Of a DNA stretch of 64,000 nucleotides, positions 25,114-33,774 are shown piece by piece. Both the position numbers and the translations under genes were made by a program. The stretch's first letter is position 1; every line of letters begins with the position of its first letter. The DNA is from Lewinella sp. 4G2 (lineage in GTDB: Bacteria; Bacteroidota; Bacteroidia; Chitinophagales; Saprospiraceae). Below the pieces are notes generated by a model that ran no database searches, was not told the origin of the DNA, and worked only from the letters and a program-made list of their open reading frames with translations. The DNA is taken from the NCBI RefSeq assembly GCF_001625015.1, contig NZ_LVWJ02000014.1, forward strand, positions 3,720,001-3,784,000. The letters run 5' to 3'.

Positions 25114-26865
25114 ATGATGTATTTCCGCTCCGCCTTCTTCCTACTGCTTCTGGTTCTTTGCGCCGCCTGCAACAATAATGAAAGCTCCACCGAAGGCGCC
25201 AAACTACTCGTTTACAACGCAAAAATCTGGACCGGCAAAGACTGTGCTGGCGTACAAGCGGGCGCTGCCGCAGGTGCCGGGTACTGTGGGACGACGATGC
25301 TCGTAGCCGCGGACGGAACCGTAAAGGCAGTAGGTAACGATACGTTAGATTGGACCGGCAAGGTGAATAAAAAGACGGTCCGTCTGGACGCCAACGGCCA
25401 GTGGATCATGCCCGGTTTCATTGAAGGCCACGCTCACTTCTCCGGCCTGGGCAGCTCGCTGCGCAACCTGAACTTCCTCCGCTCCAAAACTTGGGAAGAG
25501 ATTGTCGGAATGGTGAAAGAAAGAGCCGATGCCACCCCCGCCGGCGATTGGATCTCCGGCCGCGGCTGGCACCAGGAAAAGTGGGACAAGCCCCACGACC
25601 ACAGTGTTGGTGGCTACCCCGTACATGATGAACTGAGCAGACTCACGGCCGTAAACCCGGTGATTCTCCGCCACGCCAGTGGCCACGCGCTCTACGCCAA
25701 TGCGAAAGCCATGGAGTTGGCCGGCGTTAACCGGGAAACGCCCGACCCCCGCGGTGGGCGCATCATCCGCGACGGCGAAGGCGATCCCACTGGTGTCTTC
25801 GAAGAACGGGCGATGGATCTGATCACGGATGCCTACCAAAATTTTGTACAGACGATGACGCCGGAGAGCCGCAAAGAAGAGTGGCTCGCGGGCATCACCG
25901 CCGCTCAGGATGAATGCCTGCGCAAGGGCATCACCAGCTTTCAGGACGCCGGCACCAAGTTCCGGGAGATCGACTGGTACCGGGAATTGGACGCCGCCGA
26001 TAGCCTCCGCCTCAAACTTTGGGTCATGCTCCGCCATCCCCACGGCGAAATGGCGGGCCACATGGACGGCCTTCCCCACTACGGCGACCGTTTTACCTGT
26101 GCGGCCATCAAAACGGAATTGGATGGCGCCCTCGGTAGCTACGGTGCGTGGCTGATCGAACCCTACTTCGACAACCCCGGCTTCACGGGTCAGAACACCA
26201 CCCTCGTCGAGACGGTGGACAGTATCGCTCAACTTGCCATTGCGAACGACATGCAACTGTGCGTCCACGCCATCGGCGACCGCGCTAACCGGGAAACGCT
26301 CAACGTCATGGAACGCTACCTGGAAGACGGGGCGGATCGGCGCTGGCGCATCGAACACAGCCAACACATTGACCCGGCGGACATCCCCCGCTACGGAGAA
26401 CTTGGCGTCATTGCCAGCATGCAGGGTATCCACTGTACGTCGGACGCCCTCTTCGCCGAAACCCGCCTCGGTACGGAAAGGGCCCGCACTGGAGCCTACC
26501 CCTGGCGGGCGCTGTTGGATGCCGGAGCCGTAGTCACCAACGGAACGGATGCCCCGGTCGAGGACGTCGACCCAATCGAAAGCTACTACGCCAGCGTGAC
26601 CCGCAAGCGGGCGGACGGGAAAGCGACCTTCTTCCCCGAACAAAAGATGACGCGAGAAGAGGGTTTACACAGTTACACGGCAGCCTGCGCCTTTGCGGCT
26701 TTTGAAGATGATAAGAAAGGACAACTACGGCCGGGCTTGGCGGCGGACTTCGTTATCCTCAGTAATAACCTACTCTCCTGCCCCGAATCGGACATCCTCA
26801 AAACGGAGGTCATTGCTACTTACGTGGATGGTTCGGAGGCCTACCGTCAGTCTCCGGGAAAGTAA
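25114..26865 (+). CDS. Amidohydrolase family lipoprotein (YtcJ-like)
   Basis: A 583-aa metal-dependent hydrolase of the amidohydrolase_3 type, anchored to the envelope by a lipobox (FLLLLVLCAAC). The N-terminal beta-sandwich is followed by the metal-binding GHAHF in MPGFIEGHAHFSGLG and the YtcJ-like WISGRGWHQEKW. Then come VCVHAIGDRANRETL-type and RRWRIEHSQHIDPADIPRYGELGVIASMQGIH, and the Asp of NGTDAPVEDVDPI. The substrate is unknown; relatives act on N-acyl or urea-like bonds. The N-terminal strand is broken by a Gly/Ala stretch (CAGVQAGAAAGAGYC) between IWTG and MLVAADG. It holds an exact copy of the 16-bp repeat and looks like an insertion. Confidence 0.9.
   Translation: MMYFRSAFFLLLLVLCAACNNNESSTEGAKLLVYNAKIWTGKDCAGVQAGAAAGAGYCGTTMLVAADGTVKAVGNDTLDWTGKVNKKTVRLDANGQWIMPGFIEGHAHFSGLGSSLRNLNFLRSKTWEEIVGMVKERADATPAGDWISGRGWHQEKWDKPHDHSVGGYPVHDELSRLTAVNPVILRHASGHALYANAKAMELAGVNRETPDPRGGRIIRDGEGDPTGVFEERAMDLITDAYQNFVQTMTPESRKEEWLAGITAAQDECLRKGITSFQDAGTKFREIDWYRELDAADSLRLKLWVMLRHPHGEMAGHMDGLPHYGDRFTCAAIKTELDGALGSYGAWLIEPYFDNPGFTGQNTTLVETVDSIAQLAIANDMQLCVHAIGDRANRETLNVMERYLEDGADRRWRIEHSQHIDPADIPRYGELGVIASMQGIHCTSDALFAETRLGTERARTGAYPWRALLDAGAVVTNGTDAPVEDVDPIESYYASVTRKRADGKATFFPEQKMTREEGLHSYTAACAFAAFEDDKKGQLRPGLAADFVILSNNLLSCPESDILKTEVIATYVDGSEAYRQSPGK
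25262..25277 (-). repeat. 16-bp dispersed repeat, exact, in coding DNA
   Basis: Plus-strand GCGCTGCCGCAGGTGC, read in frame as part of G-A-A-A-G-A in the amidohydrolase. Confidence 0.8.
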
Positions 26866-27004
26866 CCCGGTGAAAACTGTTAAAACTTGCGTGACTGACC
26901 AACAAGTTTGGCTTAGTAGCCGTCCTTTGATTGACAATAATCTGACAAAAGCTTGTGTTCTATCTTTATCTGTCAGACCTTTAGTGCACCCAGTTCGATT
27001 CCCT

Positions 27005-28240
27005 ATGCGTTTATCCCATCTTTTGCTTGGCGGCTTTGTGGCCGTATCCCTTTTCTCCTGTGAGCCGGAAACCTTCACGGAAGGTGCGCCGCAGCAAGAA
27101 GGCTTCAGTAATCCCAAGGATATGTTCTTCGATGCGGAGGAACTGGCGGTGCTCAATCAGGAACTCAAGCTATCGGCAACCATCGAGCCAAACGTACAGC
27201 AATTGCCGCGCCACATCGCTCGTTTCGGCAGTCCCTCGTCTATTCGCCAGAGTGATTCTGATGCGCGTAAAGCACTGCTCGGTCGCGTCCTGTTTTACGA
27301 TAAGGCGCTCTCCGCAACCGGTGAGACCAGTTGTGCTAGCTGTCACCTTCAGGAAAAGGCATTTGCGGACCCACTTGCCTTTTCTAAGGGCATCAACGGC
27401 GCCGTGACTAAACGGAATAGTATTGCCCTCGGCAGCGTCCCTTCCTTCGCTCCCTCCATCAGCGGCTACGGCAGCTCACCGGATGAGGAAAGCGCTGGCG
27501 TTGAAGGGACCGTGAAGTTCTTTTGGGACGAGCGGGCCAAAACGGTAAAGGAGCAAAGCGAATTGACCATCGAGGACGAACTGGAAATGGGTCGCGACCT
27601 CCACGAACTCTCTTCGGATCTGAAGAAGCTGGACATGTACAAGATCCTTAGCATGAAGGCTTACGGGACTACCGACTTGACGCCGGACCGCATTACGCTC
27701 GCCCTGGAGAAGTTCACCAGCTCCATTTCATCTATGGATACGCGCTTCGACCGTTTTCAGGATGCGCGTGCATTCAGTCAGGGAGCCCTCTTTACCCAGT
27801 TTACGGATAGTGAGATTCGCGGAGCTAACATCTTCGACCAGAACTGCGCCACCTGCCACAGTTCCAGCTTGACCGAACCGAATGTTGCCGTCGCCAACAA
27901 TGGTTTGGACGCTACCTATACGGACAAAGGCATCGGTGAACTGACCGGGGAAGCCCGGATGAACGGCGTCTTCAAAGTGCCTTTCCTGCGCAACGTAGCG
28001 CTTACTGCTCCCTACATGCACGACGGCCGCTTCGCTACGCTGCGGGAAGTAATTGATCACTACAGTGAGGGTATTGAAAACCACCGGAACCTTCACCCAA
28101 CTCTAAAGGGCCCCAACTTCACTGCCCGGAAGTTCAACTACTCGGAGCGTGATAAACAAGCGTTGGAGGACTTCCTGATGATGGCCACCGACGAGTCTAT
28201 CGCTACGGACGAGAGCCTGAGTGACCCCTTCCGCCGGTAA
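27005..28240 (+). CDS. Di-heme cytochrome-c peroxidase (MauG/CcpA family) lipoprotein
   Basis: A 411-aa periplasmic di-heme enzyme that probably reduces hydrogen peroxide with electrons from cytochrome c. The ATG at 27005 gives a signal with lipobox (LLLGGFVAVSLFSC, Cys19); the longer frame upstream lacks one. Two heme-attachment motifs are visible: CASCH near residue 110 and CATCH near 281. The family-typical LGRVLFYDKALSATGETSCASCH, FFWDERAKTVKEQ and VPFLRNVALTAPYMHDGRFATLREVIDHY are all present. It follows the amidohydrolase with a 139-bp gap that may hold its own promoter. Confidence 0.94.
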   Translation: MRLSHLLLGGFVAVSLFSCEPETFTEGAPQQEGFSNPKDMFFDAEELAVLNQELKLSATIEPNVQQLPRHIARFGSPSSIRQSDSDARKALLGRVLFYDKALSATGETSCASCHLQEKAFADPLAFSKGINGAVTKRNSIALGSVPSFAPSISGYGSSPDEESAGVEGTVKFFWDERAKTVKEQSELTIEDELEMGRDLHELSSDLKKLDMYKILSMKAYGTTDLTPDRITLALEKFTSSISSMDTRFDRFQDARAFSQGALFTQFTDSEIRGANIFDQNCATCHSSSLTEPNVAVANNGLDATYTDKGIGELTGEARMNGVFKVPFLRNVALTAPYMHDGRFATLREVIDHYSEGIENHRNLHPTLKGPNFTARKFNYSERDKQALEDFLMMATDESIATDESLSDPFRR

Positions 28241-28261
28241 TCTTCCCCGGGCTGGGGGTGG

Positions 28262-28269
28262 TACCTTTG
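28262..28269 (+). promoter_or_regulatory. -7 box ending 4 nt before a start codon
   Basis: TACCTTTG fits TAnnTTTG and lies immediately before the ATG at 28274, so transcription would begin at or near the start codon, giving a leaderless message. Confidence 0.4.
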
Positions 28270-28273
28270 CCTC

Positions 28274-29536
28274 ATGCAATTGAAGACGCTAATTAAAATA
28301 TCGGGAATCGCATCCGTGGTCCTTGCCTCGGCTGTCCTGCTGACCAGCGTTGCGGACGGGCCAGAATGGGGCTTCTTTGGCCACCGACGCATCAACCGAT
28401 TGGCCGTCTTTACGCTCGATCAGGACATGATGCCCTTCTTTCGGGCTAACCTCGACTGGGTGACCGACCACGCCGTCGACCCCGACAAACGTCGCTACGC
28501 CAGTAAGTACGAAGCCGTCCGCCATTACATCGATCTCGACCACTGGGGAGAAAGTGAGACTTTTCCGCACGTCCCCCGCCGTTGGACGGATGCCTTAATA
28601 TATAAGGGGGAACTATCCTTGATTACTGAGCAGGATACCGTTGTTTGGACGACGGATACCATTCTCCAGGGCGATCCTGACTACCTATTCGCTGCTAACA
28701 GCCAAGTCATTCTTCGGAATGCGGAGGGTGAAGAGATGCAGCTTCCACTGGGCCAGTACCGGATGTTCTGGATCAACAATGTGCTACCCAACTATTACGA
28801 GGACGTGATCACAGCCGATGCCGACAGCGTGACTGCACTTGGATTTACCCTGGCTCCCGGGGCTCAGGTAGAAGTCAGGGAGCACTTTACGGAGTACGGC
28901 ATCCTACCCTACCAATTAGAGCGCATGCAGCGGCGCATTACTCAGGCTTTTATTGATGAGGATTCCGACAGGATCCTCCGCCTCTGCGCAGAAATGGGTC
29001 ATTACATTGGCGATGCTCACGTTCCACTTCATACCACCGAGAACTATAATGGGCAAATGACCGGGCAAACGGGCATCCACGCTTTCTGGGAAAGCCGCCT
29101 ACCCGAGCTATTTGCGGATGACCAGTACGATTTCTTCGTCGGCAAGGCCCGCTACATTGAAGACCCGCGCGAGTATTATTGGGACATCGTACTCAAGAGT
29201 CATTCCCTGGTCGATTCCGTCCTGAATACGGAGCGCCGCCTTCGGGAAACCTTCCCGGAAGATCAGCAAATGGTATTCGATGAGCGCTCCGGGCGGACGA
29301 TCAAGACTCAATCCGCCGAGTTTTCCGCCGCCTGGGATGCCGCCATGCAGGGGATGGTAGAAGAACGTTTTCGGGCCGCCATCCTAAGCGTCGGCAGTGT
29401 CTGGTACACCTGTTGGGTGGACGCTGGCCAGCCCGATCTAACCCGCCTGACACCTTCCCCAAAACTGTTTGCCAAGACGGATACGCTGGACCGTGCGGTG
29501 GGTTCCGGCAAGATCAAAGGGCGAACCCACGAGTAG
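28274..29536 (+). CDS. Exported S1/P1-nuclease or zinc phospholipase C-like protein
   Basis: A 420-aa secreted protein of the phospholipase C/P1-nuclease fold. After a signal (IKISGIASVVLASAVLLTS), the mature part starts near EWGFFGHRRINRLAV, where a Trp and His supply metal ligands in the family. Further metal-ligand motifs follow: HYIDLDHWGE, and LRLCAEMGHYIGDAHVPLHTTENYNGQ with GIHAFWES. These are the zinc site residues. The C-terminal extension (about 300-420) has no clear homolog in view. The substrate (phospholipid or nucleic acid) cannot be decided. Its -7 box sits only 4 nt upstream. Confidence 0.85.
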   Translation: MQLKTLIKISGIASVVLASAVLLTSVADGPEWGFFGHRRINRLAVFTLDQDMMPFFRANLDWVTDHAVDPDKRRYASKYEAVRHYIDLDHWGESETFPHVPRRWTDALIYKGELSLITEQDTVVWTTDTILQGDPDYLFAANSQVILRNAEGEEMQLPLGQYRMFWINNVLPNYYEDVITADADSVTALGFTLAPGAQVEVREHFTEYGILPYQLERMQRRITQAFIDEDSDRILRLCAEMGHYIGDAHVPLHTTENYNGQMTGQTGIHAFWESRLPELFADDQYDFFVGKARYIEDPREYYWDIVLKSHSLVDSVLNTERRLRETFPEDQQMVFDERSGRTIKTQSAEFSAAWDAAMQGMVEERFRAAILSVGSVWYTCWVDAGQPDLTRLTPSPKLFAKTDTLDRAVGSGKIKGRTHE

Positions 29537-29559
29537 CCAACGGCTATCGGCTAAAAGGG

Positions 29560-29567
29560 TATATTTG
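29560..29567 (+). promoter_or_regulatory. -7 box for bioB
   Basis: TATATTTG fits TAnnTTTG and ends 24 nt before the bioB ATG. No BirA-like operator was recognised. Confidence 0.45.
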
Positions 29568-29591
29568 CCCGACCCAAATGTAGCCGCCCAT

Positions 29592-30671
29592 ATGACTGTA
29601 AAAGCTGACTCAATCGTTCAGGATTGGACCCTGGAAGCCCTGCGTGAATTACACGATAGCCCCCTGATGGACCTCGTCTTCCGCGCCGCCAGCGTTCACC
29701 GACAGCACCACGACCCGAACGAAGTGCAGATGAGCAGCCTCCTCAGTATCAAGACCGGTGGCTGCCCCGAAGATTGTGGGTACTGCCCGCAGGCCGCCCG
29801 CTACCACACCGACATTGAAGAAAACGCCCTCATGACCGTGGAGCAGGTAAAGACCGCTGCCACCCGCGCTAAAGGACTAGGTAGCAGCCGCCTCTGTATG
29901 GGTGCCGCCTGGCGAAATGTCAAGGACGACGCCGAATTTGATCAGGTGCTCGACCTTGTCCGGACGGTCAATGGTCTAGATATGGAGGTTTGCGCAACAC
30001 TGGGCATGCTGACGCCTAACCAGGCTGAACGTCTCGCTGCCGCAGGTTTGTACGCTTACAATCACAATATTGATTCCTCCGAAGATTACTACAAAGAGGT
30101 TATTTCCACCCGGGGATATGAGGACCGAATTGAAACCATTGGGAACGCCCGCAACGCTGGCCTCACGGTTTGCTCCGGCGGAATCATCGGAATGGGCGAA
30201 AGCATTGACGACCGCCTGAAAATGTTGATGACCCTCGCCAGCCTCAGCCCTCAACCAGAATCAGTCCCCATCAACGCTCTAGTAGCCGTCGAAGGCACTC
30301 CGCTGGAGGACCAAAAACCGGTGCCCATCTTTGAAATGATCCGCATGATCGCCGTTACGCGCATCATGATGCCGACGACGACGGTTCGCCTTTCCGCTGG
30401 CCGTACGAGCATGAGCCCGGAAGGTCAGGCCATGTGCTTCCTGGCGGGTGCGGGTTCCATTTTTGCTGGTGATAAGCTACTCACTACCCCCAATCCGGAG
30501 GCATTCGAGGACCTGGAAATGTTCAGCAACCTGGGTTTGAAACCAGCAACCGCTTACGCGAAAGGAGAGAAACCTACGATCAAGGATGACCCCGGTGCCC
30601 CCAACGCTAAGACCCGCATCAAGTGGAGCCGTCCCGGCCACAAAATCGAGCGGAACGAAGCCAAGCGTTAG
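29592..30671 (+). CDS. bioB: Biotin synthase
   Basis: A radical SAM enzyme that inserts sulfur into dethiobiotin, the last step of biotin synthesis. The SAM-cluster cysteines are Cys58, Cys62 and Cys65 in GGCPEDCGYCPQAARYHT. Further family marks are GAAWRN, EVCATLGML, YNHNIDSSEDYY and the auxiliary-cluster Arg in TTVRLSAGR. The length is 359 aa from the ATG at 29592; the frame is open upstream from 29469 but that part overlaps the previous gene. The C-terminal tail (KTRIKWSRPGHKIERN) is a little longer than in E. coli. Other bio genes are not in the window. Confidence 0.97.
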   Translation: MTVKADSIVQDWTLEALRELHDSPLMDLVFRAASVHRQHHDPNEVQMSSLLSIKTGGCPEDCGYCPQAARYHTDIEENALMTVEQVKTAATRAKGLGSSRLCMGAAWRNVKDDAEFDQVLDLVRTVNGLDMEVCATLGMLTPNQAERLAAAGLYAYNHNIDSSEDYYKEVISTRGYEDRIETIGNARNAGLTVCSGGIIGMGESIDDRLKMLMTLASLSPQPESVPINALVAVEGTPLEDQKPVPIFEMIRMIAVTRIMMPTTTVRLSAGRTSMSPEGQAMCFLAGAGSIFAGDKLLTTPNPEAFEDLEMFSNLGLKPATAYAKGEKPTIKDDPGAPNAKTRIKWSRPGHKIERNEAKR

Positions 30672-30698
30672 CGCAGTTCTCAAATATTCGTGATCCGA

Positions 30699-30736
30699 GA
30701 GGTGAACGTGGGCCCGCACCACGTACCTCCTGTTTT
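30699..30736 (+). terminator. Terminator of bioB
   Basis: GAGGTgaACGTGG pairs with CCACGTaCCTC around a GCCCGCA loop and is followed by TGTTTT. It lies about 30 nt after the bioB stop. Confidence 0.6.
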
Positions 30737-30792
30737 CGTCAACCAACTACCCGCAGGCACCTTTAGTGCCAGGAGAAAATAAACCCCATACT

Positions 30793-31554
30793 ATGTCTAC
30801 CCCCACAAACCGCCGCATCGTAGCTGGCAACTGGAAAATGAATACTACCCCTACCGAAGGCGCCGCCTTGGCGCAGGGAGTAATTGAGCAAGCTGGAAGT
30901 CCCTCCGGGAAAGTCATCTTCGGCGTGCCCGCTATCCAATTGGTAAAGATCAAAGAGATCGTTGCTGGTGCCAATGGCTACTTCGTCGCCGCCCAAAATA
31001 TGCATGAAGCGGATAAGGGTGCTTACACCGGCGAGCACAGCGCAGCCATGCTGGCGGATGCCGGCGTTGACTACGTTATCCTTGGCCACAGTGAGCGCCG
31101 TGAATACAACGGTGAGGACGACTCCCTCATTCACGAGAAGATCATCAAGGCACTGGACCACGGCATCATGCCGATCTACTGCTGTGGAGAAAAGTTGGAC
31201 ATCCGCGAAGCCAACAACCAGGAGATGGTGGTGGGTAAGCAGATTGAGCGCGCCCTATCCTCTCTATCGGAAGAGCAAATGAGTAAGGTGGTCATCGCTT
31301 ACGAACCCGTATGGGCCATCGGTACCGGCAAAACAGCCAGCCCCCAACAAGCGCAGGATATGCACGCCTTCATCCGCCGGATGATCTCCGATGCTTTCGG
31401 TTCCGGCGTTGCGGAGAATGTGAGTATCCTCTACGGCGGCTCCGTAAAACCCGCCAACGCCGAAGAACTCTTCGGTATGGCCGATGTCGACGGTGGCTTA
31501 GTGGGTGGTGCCTCCCTAGATGCGGAAAGCTTTGCGGCCATCATTAAAGCCTAG
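30793..31554 (+). CDS. tpiA: Triosephosphate isomerase
   Basis: Interconverts dihydroxyacetone phosphate and glyceraldehyde 3-phosphate in glycolysis. The active-site residues are Asn13 and Lys15 in AGNWKMN, His in VILGHSERRE, and Glu in IAYEPVWAIGTGKTA; the phosphate loop is LYGGSVKPANAEELF. The 253-aa length is standard. The ATG at 30793 matches the usual MxxRRKIVAGNWKMN start; the frame opens slightly earlier. A short inverted repeat (GGCACctttaGTGCC, 30756-30770) lies just upstream. A bidirectional terminator follows. Confidence 0.98.
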   Translation: MSTPTNRRIVAGNWKMNTTPTEGAALAQGVIEQAGSPSGKVIFGVPAIQLVKIKEIVAGANGYFVAAQNMHEADKGAYTGEHSAAMLADAGVDYVILGHSERREYNGEDDSLIHEKIIKALDHGIMPIYCCGEKLDIREANNQEMVVGKQIERALSSLSEEQMSKVVIAYEPVWAIGTGKTASPQQAQDMHAFIRRMISDAFGSGVAENVSILYGGSVKPANAEELFGMADVDGGLVGGASLDAESFAAIIKA

Positions 31555-31577
31555 AATACAATACAGTACTTCCACGT

Positions 31578-31611
31578 AAAAAGGGCCACCCAATTGTTTG
31601 GGGCCCTTTTG
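31578..31611. terminator. Bidirectional terminator between tpiA and porT
   Basis: AAAAAGGGCC and GGGCCCTTTT form the stem around CACCCAATTGTTTGG, giving T runs on both strands between convergent genes. Confidence 0.8.
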
Positions 31612-31639
31612 TTATGTATGCGATGATTGTAAGAACTGC

Positions 31640-32410
31640 CTAACCTTCAATGTGGAAGCTCAGCGTGAAGGTTCGGCTCAGCACCTTGTCGAGTACGGTA
31701 CTTTCGTCCAGGCCGGGATTAAAAATCAGCGTATTACCGATGCCGTGGCTAATCTTAAATTCCGGGCTAAAAATGAAATAAGGAAAGAAGAATTGTACAC
31801 CCGCTCCATACTCTACCTGGAAGTCGTGGGGACTGATTCTTACGAGTTCTTCGGACTGCCGGGCGCGCGATTCACTCGCCACGTCAAAGCTGTACTTGGC
31901 ACCGGCCACAACGAACATGCGCTTATCCCGGTAGGGAGCAGATTTATACCGGAAGTGGAAGGGCAACTCCACAAAGACGGACTGAACTGAGCGCTGCGTT
32001 TCCCTTACGCCCCTTGCGGTGCGCTGGTAATTCAATCGTCGCTCGGCGAAGCTGAATCCGGGTAGGAAACGGAAATCAAAATACTTGCCAATTTTGAGGT
32101 TGGCAATCATATTCAAATTGAAGCCGGGGCCACTTAAGCTATTAACCGCCGTAATGGTATCGCTGAACAGAAACTCCTCACTGCGGAATGGGGTATAGCG
32201 GCTGCTATTTAGGCCTAGTGTAAGTCCGAAGTATAACTTTTTAGCCTGAAAATCCTGATAGTTCCGGTTGCGGCCGCCGGTATACTGGGCCGAGAGATCG
32301 GTGGAAACAAAAATAAGGGCCAGCAGAAGCAGCGCGCCGCTAAGCACCCGTTTGCCTATTCCTTGTAGGCCGTGTAGATAGTGGCGATGCCGAAAGTCAG
32401 TGGGTCGCAT
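31640..32410 (-). CDS. porT: PorT/SprT-like T9SS outer-membrane protein
   Basis: A 256-aa outer-membrane beta-barrel protein. A signal segment (LSGALLLLALIFVSTDLSAQ) precedes strands such as KLYFGLTLGLNSSRYTPFRS, KYFDFRFLPGFSFAERRLNY, VFVELPFHFRYKS and MFVVAGAKYSFDVAS, with a typical aromatic C-terminal strand (FTLSFHIEG). PorT is a component of the type IX secretion and gliding system. The gene follows ubiE directly, and ubiE-porT is a known linkage in Bacteroidota, which supports the call. The ATG at 32410 overlaps the end of ubiE by 55 bp; a GTG near 32347 would avoid this, so the start is open. Confidence 0.85.
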   Translation of the reverse strand: MRPTDFRHRHYLHGLQGIGKRVLSGALLLLALIFVSTDLSAQYTGGRNRNYQDFQAKKLYFGLTLGLNSSRYTPFRSEEFLFSDTITAVNSLSGPGFNLNMIANLKIGKYFDFRFLPGFSFAERRLNYQRTARGVRETQRSVQSVFVELPFHFRYKSAPYRDKRMFVVAGAKYSFDVASESRARQSEELVRISPHDFQVEYGAGVQFFFPYFIFSPEFKISHGIGNTLIFNPGLDESTVLDKVLSRTFTLSFHIEG

Positions 32411-33096
32411 TCAGTTCTTTTGTACCCTACCCGATCGAGAATATCAGTAAAAGCTTTTCCGCTGGGGAAGGCCTGTACGGACTCAAAGAGGTAAGCGTAA
32501 GCGCGGGGATCTTTCGACTGTAAACGGCCGATCATCGGCATAATTTTACCGAAGTAGAAATTAAATCCCCAACGAATGGGCGCAAAGGTAATCCTACTGA
32601 ACTCAAGAATGACCACTTTACCGCCGGGCCGAAGCACCCGGAGCATTTCTGCCAGGCCCTTCTCGAGGTGCTCAAAGTTGCGGACGCCGAAACTGACGGT
32701 AACTGCATCAAAATGATCATCCGGATACGGGAGTGCTTCGCTGTCGCCCTGTACCAGGACAATTTGCTCATCCAAACCGGCGGCGCTCACTTTCTCGCGG
32801 CCGTATTTGAGCATCCCTTCCGAAAGGTCAAGGCCGGTCACGTGCTCCACGTCCGTGCGTTTGATGGTTTGGATGGCCACGTCCGCTGTGCCGGTTGCTA
32901 CGTCAAGCACTTTCTTATGGACGTTGCCGTCCAATTCCTTGATCATTTTGGCGCGCCAGAGGGTATCTACTCCCAGCGACGTTCCGCGGTTGAGTAAATC
33001 GTAAGAAGAGGCGATGGAGTCAAACATCTTTCCTACCTCAGACTTCTTGGAATCCGTTTCCCCGTAGGGCTTTACTACGTCGTGGTCGTGCGTCAT
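32356..33096 (-). CDS. ubiE: Demethylmenaquinone methyltransferase UbiE/MenG
   Basis: SAM-dependent C-methylation of demethylmenaquinone, the last step of menaquinone synthesis. The 246-aa protein carries SEVGKMFDSIASSYDLLNRGTSLGVDTLWR, the SAM-binding VLDVATGTADVAI, GLDLSEGMLKYGREK, DAVTVSFGVRNFEHLEKGLAEMLRVLRPGGKVVILEFS and the C-terminal YxxCDPLTFGIATIYTAYK. The ATG at 33096 fits the family start; an upstream in-frame TTG at 33195 does not. It is probably co-transcribed with porT. Bacteroidota use menaquinone. Confidence 0.95.
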   Translation of the reverse strand: MTHDHDVVKPYGETDSKKSEVGKMFDSIASSYDLLNRGTSLGVDTLWRAKMIKELDGNVHKKVLDVATGTADVAIQTIKRTDVEHVTGLDLSEGMLKYGREKVSAAGLDEQIVLVQGDSEALPYPDDHFDAVTVSFGVRNFEHLEKGLAEMLRVLRPGGKVVILEFSRITFAPIRWGFNFYFGKIMPMIGRLQSKDPRAYAYLFESVQAFPSGKAFTDILDRVGYKRTECDPLTFGIATIYTAYKE

Positions 33097-33581
33097 AGCT
33101 GAATAAACCGGTCCGCCGAGGTTTAGTTTCAGAAATAATTGAAAGTAATTTTCCTCCAGTTCCAGCGCCTTTGAGTTGGGAGTTATCTGGTCCAAACCGT
33201 GAGCCGGTTTCTACGATCTAGGTTATCACTTTCACCTACATGATGAGAGACTAAAAGGTAACCAGCGGACAGATGGTATTTTATCAGAAACTCCTATCAA
33301 CTCCGAGCAGTAGCTCTTTATGCAAATTCCAGGCTGTTGAATAATTCCATGCCTCGCGCATGCTCCACTTTAGTCTCTGCCCATCTAAGCATAACTATTT
33401 CATAATCAGCTTAATGCGTCATCCTCAAAACCGACATCAATAGAGAAATCCAGTTCCTCTCGAATAAAATTTCGGGACCGAGTCAGATGGATAAAAGTTG
33501 TCCTTTTTAGCTACCTCAATTACAGCCATTTCAGTGGGCTTTTAAGCCCCGTAAATCCTTCGTTTTTAGGGCGCTACTTTG

Positions 33582-33589
33582 TATCTTCG
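33582..33589 (+). promoter_or_regulatory. Candidate -7 box for gyrA
   Basis: TATCTTCG is one base off TAnnTTTG and lies about 185 nt before the gyrA ATG. A transcript from here would carry the inverted pair of 16-bp repeats in its leader. The remainder of the 678-bp gap 33097-33774 shows no gene. Confidence 0.35.
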
Positions 33590-33628
33590 CGAGTATTGTT
33601 CAAGGGGGTGGCGATGCCACTTTTTTGG

Positions 33629-33644
33629 GCGCTGCCGCAGGTGC
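33629..33644 (-). repeat. 16-bp dispersed repeat, exact, left arm of an inverted pair
   Basis: Plus-strand GCGCTGCCGCAGGTGC upstream of gyrA. It pairs with the copy at 33720-33735 across a 75-nt loop. Confidence 0.8.
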
Positions 33645-33719
33645 AAAGCCGGTAGGTAGCACGCATTAGGATCGACCTTTTGTCAGCTGGGAACGGCGGT
33701 TTACTTGCCCTCTTCCCCG

Positions 33720-33735
33720 GCACCTGCGACAGCGC
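33720..33735 (+). repeat. 16-bp dispersed repeat, 1 mismatch, right arm of an inverted pair
   Basis: GCACCTGCGACAGCGC, one base off consensus, 40 nt before the gyrA ATG. Confidence 0.75.
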
Positions 33736-33774
33736 AGAATTAGGTTGATGATTTACTGACTTAGATACCAAATT

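Noticed and set aside
25345..26643. A 432-codon minus-strand frame inside the amidohydrolase
   Set aside because: A shadow frame from biased third positions in the real plus-strand gene.
30035..30047. CGCTGCCGCAGGT in bioB, similar to the repeat
   Set aside because: Three mismatches to the 16-mer, and it encodes a conserved Ala-Ala-Ala-Gly in biotin synthase.
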